Of a stretch of 9,497 nt of DNA, positions 6,514 through 9,497 are shown one piece after another. The DNA is taken from contig CANOGG010000027.1 of NCBI GenBank assembly GCA_947565485.1, positions 1 through 9,497 of the forward strand. The letters run 5' to 3'. Positions within the stretch are counted from its first letter, which is position 1, and the number at the start of each line of letters is the position of its first letter. The DNA is from an uncultured Mycoplasma sp. (GTDB taxonomy: Bacteria; Bacillota_I; Bacilli_A; RF39; UBA660). Made by a program: the position numbers and the translations under genes. Below the pieces are notes generated by a model that had not been told where the DNA came from, searched no databases, and saw only the letters and a program-made list of their open reading frames with translations.

Positions 6514-8123
6514 ATGAAAGAAAACAAAGGAAATAAAATAATTATAATTGGAGTAGTTTGTTTATTGTTAGTGGTGGTTGTGGCAACTTCTTATTCTTAT
6601 TTTTTGGCTAATGCAGGTTCTAGTGGAGATGCAAGTGTTAATGTAGTTACGAAGACAACTAATATAGGAGATGCACAATTAGAGGTAGTAGGAGTTTTAG
6701 CGTTTGATGATAAAGATATTTTGCCAGGACATAAGAATATTTCCAGTATTAAAGTAACAGCTCGAGGAAGTAGTGATAAAATTCTTTATAATTTAATATG
6801 GAAAGGGAGTAACGGGTTAGGTAGTCCTCTTAAGTTTACAGTTTACAAGACTAATAATCAAGTTAATGCTAGTGTTAGTTGTGATAAAAAAATAGAGAAT
6901 GCTCATGGTGGTAGAGTTTATTTTGAGGAGTGTAGTGTTAATAATGTTACTAATCTTGGAAGTGTAATTAAAAGTGGAGAAATAAGTCAGGGAAATTCGA
7001 AAACAACTTTAGTTCAGAATGAGAATATTAACCTACTGAAGAGGGACAAGAAGTTTATTATTATGTAGTATTGGAATATCCTAATTTAGAATCGGACCAA
7101 TCAGTTGATATTGGAGGTAATTTTCAGGGAGAAGTGACTGTTGAAGAGGGACAAGATAGTGGTGGTATTGGAATTGATACAGTAATGGCTGGGGGGGAAG
7201 TTATGGATGATGCCATGTTTTCGGGAATAGAGGGTGATGGATTATATGTGTGGAATAAAGGAGATTATTCTGGTGGTACAAAGCAAGTTAAGTATTACCG
7301 AGGAAATGTAGATAATAATTGGGTGGTATTTGGGAAAGATGGAGATAATTATATTTGGTGGCGAATTATTAGAAATAATTCGAATGGGTCACTTCGAATG
7401 ATATATGCAGGAACAAGTGCAAGTAAAACGAGTGCACCAGCGACTACAGGAATAGTAACACAAATTGAAACGAGTGCATTTAATAATGTTTCTGATGATA
7501 ATATGTATGTTGGTTTTAAATATACGAGAGGTGAAGTTCATGGAACAGGAACAAATTCGACTATATTAGATGTATTAAATACGTGGTATGATGCGACAAT
7601 AGGTTATAATTCGGATTATTTTAGTAAAATAGATGTAAATGCAGGATTTTGTAATGATAGAGAGCCAAGTACAAATTATTCAGAATTAAATGGTTTAGGT
7701 GGAACAGGAACAACTCAAACTTATTATGGAGTATATATACGATTAGTCACAAATAAGATGCCTAGTTTATTGTGTACGAATTCAGATGATATATTTAAGA
7801 CAAATGTAGGTCTTATAACCGCGGATGAAGTAAATATGGGTGGCATAGGTTATAATATAAATTTAAAAAATACTGGTTCATATTTATATACAAATAGTCA
7901 TTATTGGACTATGTCTCCATTTTGGTTTATTGGGCAAGATGGTGGGGCTTTCATGAGCTTTGTGCATTCAAATGGCTTTTTTGATTCACTTTGTTTAAAA
8001 AATAATATTGGTTTACCTCAAATTTTTGGAGTGAGACCGGTGATTAATTTAAAAGCAGATACTCTATTTGAGGATGGAGGAAATGGGAGTTCGATTGCGC
8101 CTTATGTTGTGGTAGGAACATAA
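6514..8123 (+). pseudogene. Exported surface protein with a YW...GVRP C-terminal domain, split by a 1-nt frameshift
   Basis: Two adjacent open frames (6514-7068 and the frame open from 7032 to 8123) are parts of one protein. Restoring one C at 7032-7033 turns the codons after Asn173 into PTEEGQEVYYYVVLEYPN and gives an uninterrupted protein of about 536 residues. Residues 9-29 are a hydrophobic leader ending TSYSYF, a style common in SipW/TasA-type exported proteins of Firmicutes. Residues 30-220 are beta-rich. After a Gly-rich linker, residues 240-536 form a domain with WWRII (about 282-286), RMIYAG, YWTMSP (464-469) and GVRPVINL (506-513). This pattern resembles the DUF6273/C-type-lectin-like domains of gut Firmicutes surface proteins; the exact family is unverified. 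As sequenced, translation ends at a TAG (7066-7068) after 184 residues. The TTG at 7071 has no Shine-Dalgarno site and would give a protein without a leader. The cause may be a real mutation, phase variation or a sequencing error. Confidence 0.85.
7038..7156 (+). repeat. 14-bp direct repeat encoding EEGQ
   Basis: The motif GAAGAGGGACAAGA occurs at 7038-7051 and 7143-7156, exactly 105 bp (35 codons) apart. In the restored frame both copies read EEGQ(E/D), after Thr or Thr-Val. Recombination between them would delete 35 codons in frame. It may be a trace of local duplication or chance. Confidence 0.6.
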
Positions 8124-8177
8124 TACATTGAAAATTATGTTATTAAATTTATATATTTGTAGGCAGAGTAATAAATT

Positions 8178-8213
8178 AAAGAGATAGATTAGACGTTTTC
8201 TATCTCTTTGTTT
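8178..8213 (+). terminator. Rho-independent terminator after the split surface protein gene
   Basis: The arms AAAGAGATAGA (8178-8188) and TCTATCTCTTT (8199-8209) pair perfectly over 11 bp around a 10-nt loop. The T tract is interrupted (TTTGTTTA) and weaker than in the other terminators of the window. Apart from this hairpin and the next promoter, nothing was found in the gap from 8124 to 8346. Confidence 0.75.
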
Positions 8214-8258
8214 ATAATTTGAAATTAGTAGTTTTATTAGTTTAGATGAGATTTGTTA

Positions 8259-8287
8259 TTGTAAATTTAGAAAATGTTTGATATAAT
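8259..8287 (+). promoter_or_regulatory. Promoter candidate for the RNase J family gene
   Basis: TTGTAA (8259-8264, 4 of 6) has a 17-bp spacer to a perfect TATAAT (8282-8287). Transcription would start near 8294 with a leader of about 53 nt. A second TATAAT at 8319-8324 lacks a well-spaced -35 box and lies too close to the ribosome site. Confidence 0.65.
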
Positions 8288-8346
8288 TAATATCGACTTT
8301 GAACTTTTTTATTTAATTTATAATTTAGAGAGGAACGTGATTTATA

Positions 8347-9497
8347 ATGAGTAAAATAAAGATTTTTAGTTTGGGTGGACTTGATGAGAATGGGAAGAAT
8401 ATGTATTGCATTGAGATAGATAAAGATATTTTTCTCTTTGATTGTGGGCTTAAGTATGCTAGTGGAAATATGCTTGGAATAGATTATATCATACCAGATT
8501 TTTCTTATTTAGTTAAGAATAGAAAGAGAATTAAGGGCTTGTTTATTACCCATGGACACTTGGAGAATATGGGAGCGACCTCGGACCTTTTGTCAGTTAT
8601 TCCTAATCTTAAAGTTTATGCGACGAAGTTTACGAAGTATGTCTTATTAGAGACAGGAGTAAATAAAGATAATATTGTTGAGATTAAAGCTCATAAAAAG
8701 ATGAATTTTGGGCATGTAAGTATTTTTCCAATTTCAGTGTCACATAGTTCGCCAGATGCGGTGATGTATGTTATTAATACGAAAGATGGAGCAATATGTT
8801 ATACAGGGGATTTCTTGTTTGATCCAGCGATGATGGGCGCGTATGATATGGATTTAGGAAAAATTGCTTATATTGGCAAACTAGGAGTTTTATGTTTGCT
8901 TAGTGAGTCGGTATATAGTGAGAATATAGGTCATACTTCGCCTAATCATAAGTTAGTAGATAATTTTAAGAAATCAGTAAAGAATGCGCCAGGTCGAGTT
9001 TTGTTTATGGTTTTACCAACGCATTTGTATACAATTCAAGAGATTATTAATGCTTCATTAAATACGCATCGAAAGATAGTTATTATGGGAAAGAAATTGC
9101 AGAATGTGATTAATTTTGGACTTAGAGAGGGTTATTTAAGTGCGCCACAAGATATTTTTGGAGATTTGTCAAATATAAATGATAATAATGCAATATTACT
9201 TATTTGTGATGATAAAGCTAGTCCTTATGCATCAATTTCCAAAATATATAATGGGTATGATAAATTTATTAAACTTAGAAGTGATGATACGATAGTATTT
9301 TCGGAACCAAGGTATGATAGTAATGAGAAATTATTAGTGAGACTGGAGAATGATTTAGCAGAACTTGGTTGTGAGATTGTTAATTTGCCGAATGATAAGA
9401 TGATATTACATCATGCTTCAAGTGAAGATTTAATGCAAATGATTAAGTTAATAAGACCAAAATATTATATGCCTGTTAAGGGTGAGTATCGTTATAT
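8347..9497 (+). CDS. rnj: RNase J family metallo-beta-lactamase/beta-CASP protein, J2-like (3' end outside window)
   Basis: This is the first 383 residues of an RNase J homologue, a cytoplasmic endo-/5'-exoribonuclease family of mRNA decay and rRNA processing. The ATG follows AGAGAGGA (8327-8334), 12 nt away. The start matches the family: SLGGLDENGKNMYCIE corresponds to the conserved GG..E.GKNMY strand. The metallo-beta-lactamase motif reads THGHLENMG (68-76). His133 in HSSPDA and Asp155 in TGDF are conserved, and the beta-CASP part shows LLSES, a GRVLF strand, NGYDKFIKL and NEKLLVRLENDLAELG. The Zn1 ligands (His69, His71, His133, Asp155) are kept. The usual second-site residues are changed: HxHxDH reads HGHLEN (Glu73, Asn74), and PVHGEYR reads PVKGEYR (Lys378). 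That points to a weakly active or inactive RNase J2-type partner of an RNase J1 encoded elsewhere. Canonical positions are from memory of the family. The C-terminal dimerisation part is beyond the window. Confidence 0.92.
   Translation, partial: MSKIKIFSLGGLDENGKNMYCIEIDKDIFLFDCGLKYASGNMLGIDYIIPDFSYLVKNRKRIKGLFITHGHLENMGATSDLLSVIPNLKVYATKFTKYVLLETGVNKDNIVEIKAHKKMNFGHVSIFPISVSHSSPDAVMYVINTKDGAICYTGDFLFDPAMMGAYDMDLGKIAYIGKLGVLCLLSESVYSENIGHTSPNHKLVDNFKKSVKNAPGRVLFMVLPTHLYTIQEIINASLNTHRKIVIMGKKLQNVINFGLREGYLSAPQDIFGDLSNINDNNAILLICDDKASPYASISKIYNGYDKFIKLRSDDTIVFSEPRYDSNEKLLVRLENDLAELGCEIVNLPNDKMILHHASSEDLMQMIKLIRPKYYMPVKGEYRY

Noticed and set aside
7021..7040. Programmed ribosomal frameshift joining the two surface protein frames
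   Set aside because: A -1 shift is needed near AAC-CTA, but no X-XXY-YYZ slippery heptamer is present and I saw no strong hairpin just downstream. A one-base deletion is simpler.
7900..8060. Diversity-generating retroelement variable region
   Set aside because: The fold hint alone is not enough. No reverse transcriptase or template repeat is visible in the window, and I did not find a near-copy of this stretch.
7071..8123. Independent gene starting at TTG 7071
   Set aside because: There is no ribosome site or leader, and the frame upstream to 7032 encodes residues that continue the first protein naturally.
8319..8324. Second TATAAT as a promoter for the RNase J gene
   Set aside because: The nearest -35-like sequences give spacers of 14 or 20 bp, and transcription would start almost at the ribosome site.

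Overview
The window reads as a piece of a low-GC Firmicutes/Bacilli-type chromosome. It is AT-rich with a purine-rich coding strand, all genes lie on the + strand, and Shine-Dalgarno sites are AGGAG-like. Short U-tailed hairpin terminators close most units. No in-frame TGA was found and the tryptophan codons checked are TGG, so the standard bacterial code fits and a Mycoplasma-type TGA=Trp code does not. The mix of SYSYF-type membrane-leader surface proteins, a BceAB-type transporter and an RNase J paralog resembles uncultured gut Bacilli (RF39-like lineages), but that placement is an inference.

Layout. (1) 1-639 is the C-terminal part of a BceS-like sensor histidine kinase, cut by the window edge just after the expected phospho-acceptor histidine, and followed by a terminator. 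(2) 640-3564 is a separate unit: an operator-like inverted repeat and promoter, a BceA-type ATPase gene (773-1482) broken by an internal deletion plus frameshift, and an overlapping BceB-type 10-TM permease (1472-3520) closed by a hairpin terminator. With the kinase, and presumably a response regulator upstream of the window, this is a Bce-type antimicrobial-peptide sensing and resistance module. The ATPase looks non-functional as sequenced. (3) 3565-6414 carries one 893-aa secreted or membrane-anchored surface protein with a Pro/Glu/Lys-rich stalk, a repetitive beta-strand-rich region and an alternating A-B-A-B-A series of Ig-like modules. (4) 6457-8213 has a near-consensus sigma-A promoter with a palindrome in its spacer. 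It drives a second surface protein gene that is one protein of about 536 aa split by a single missing base near 7032. (5) 8259-9497 has its own promoter and an RNase J family gene running off the window. Its second metal-binding site is degenerate, as expected for an RNase J2-like paralog.

The main points are two independently damaged genes in one 9.5-kb window, an envelope-stress theme (peptide sensing and transport beside two surface proteins), candidate operators at two promoters, and an RNase J paralog with substituted metal ligands. No RNA gene, CRISPR array, insertion sequence or transposase was recognised.
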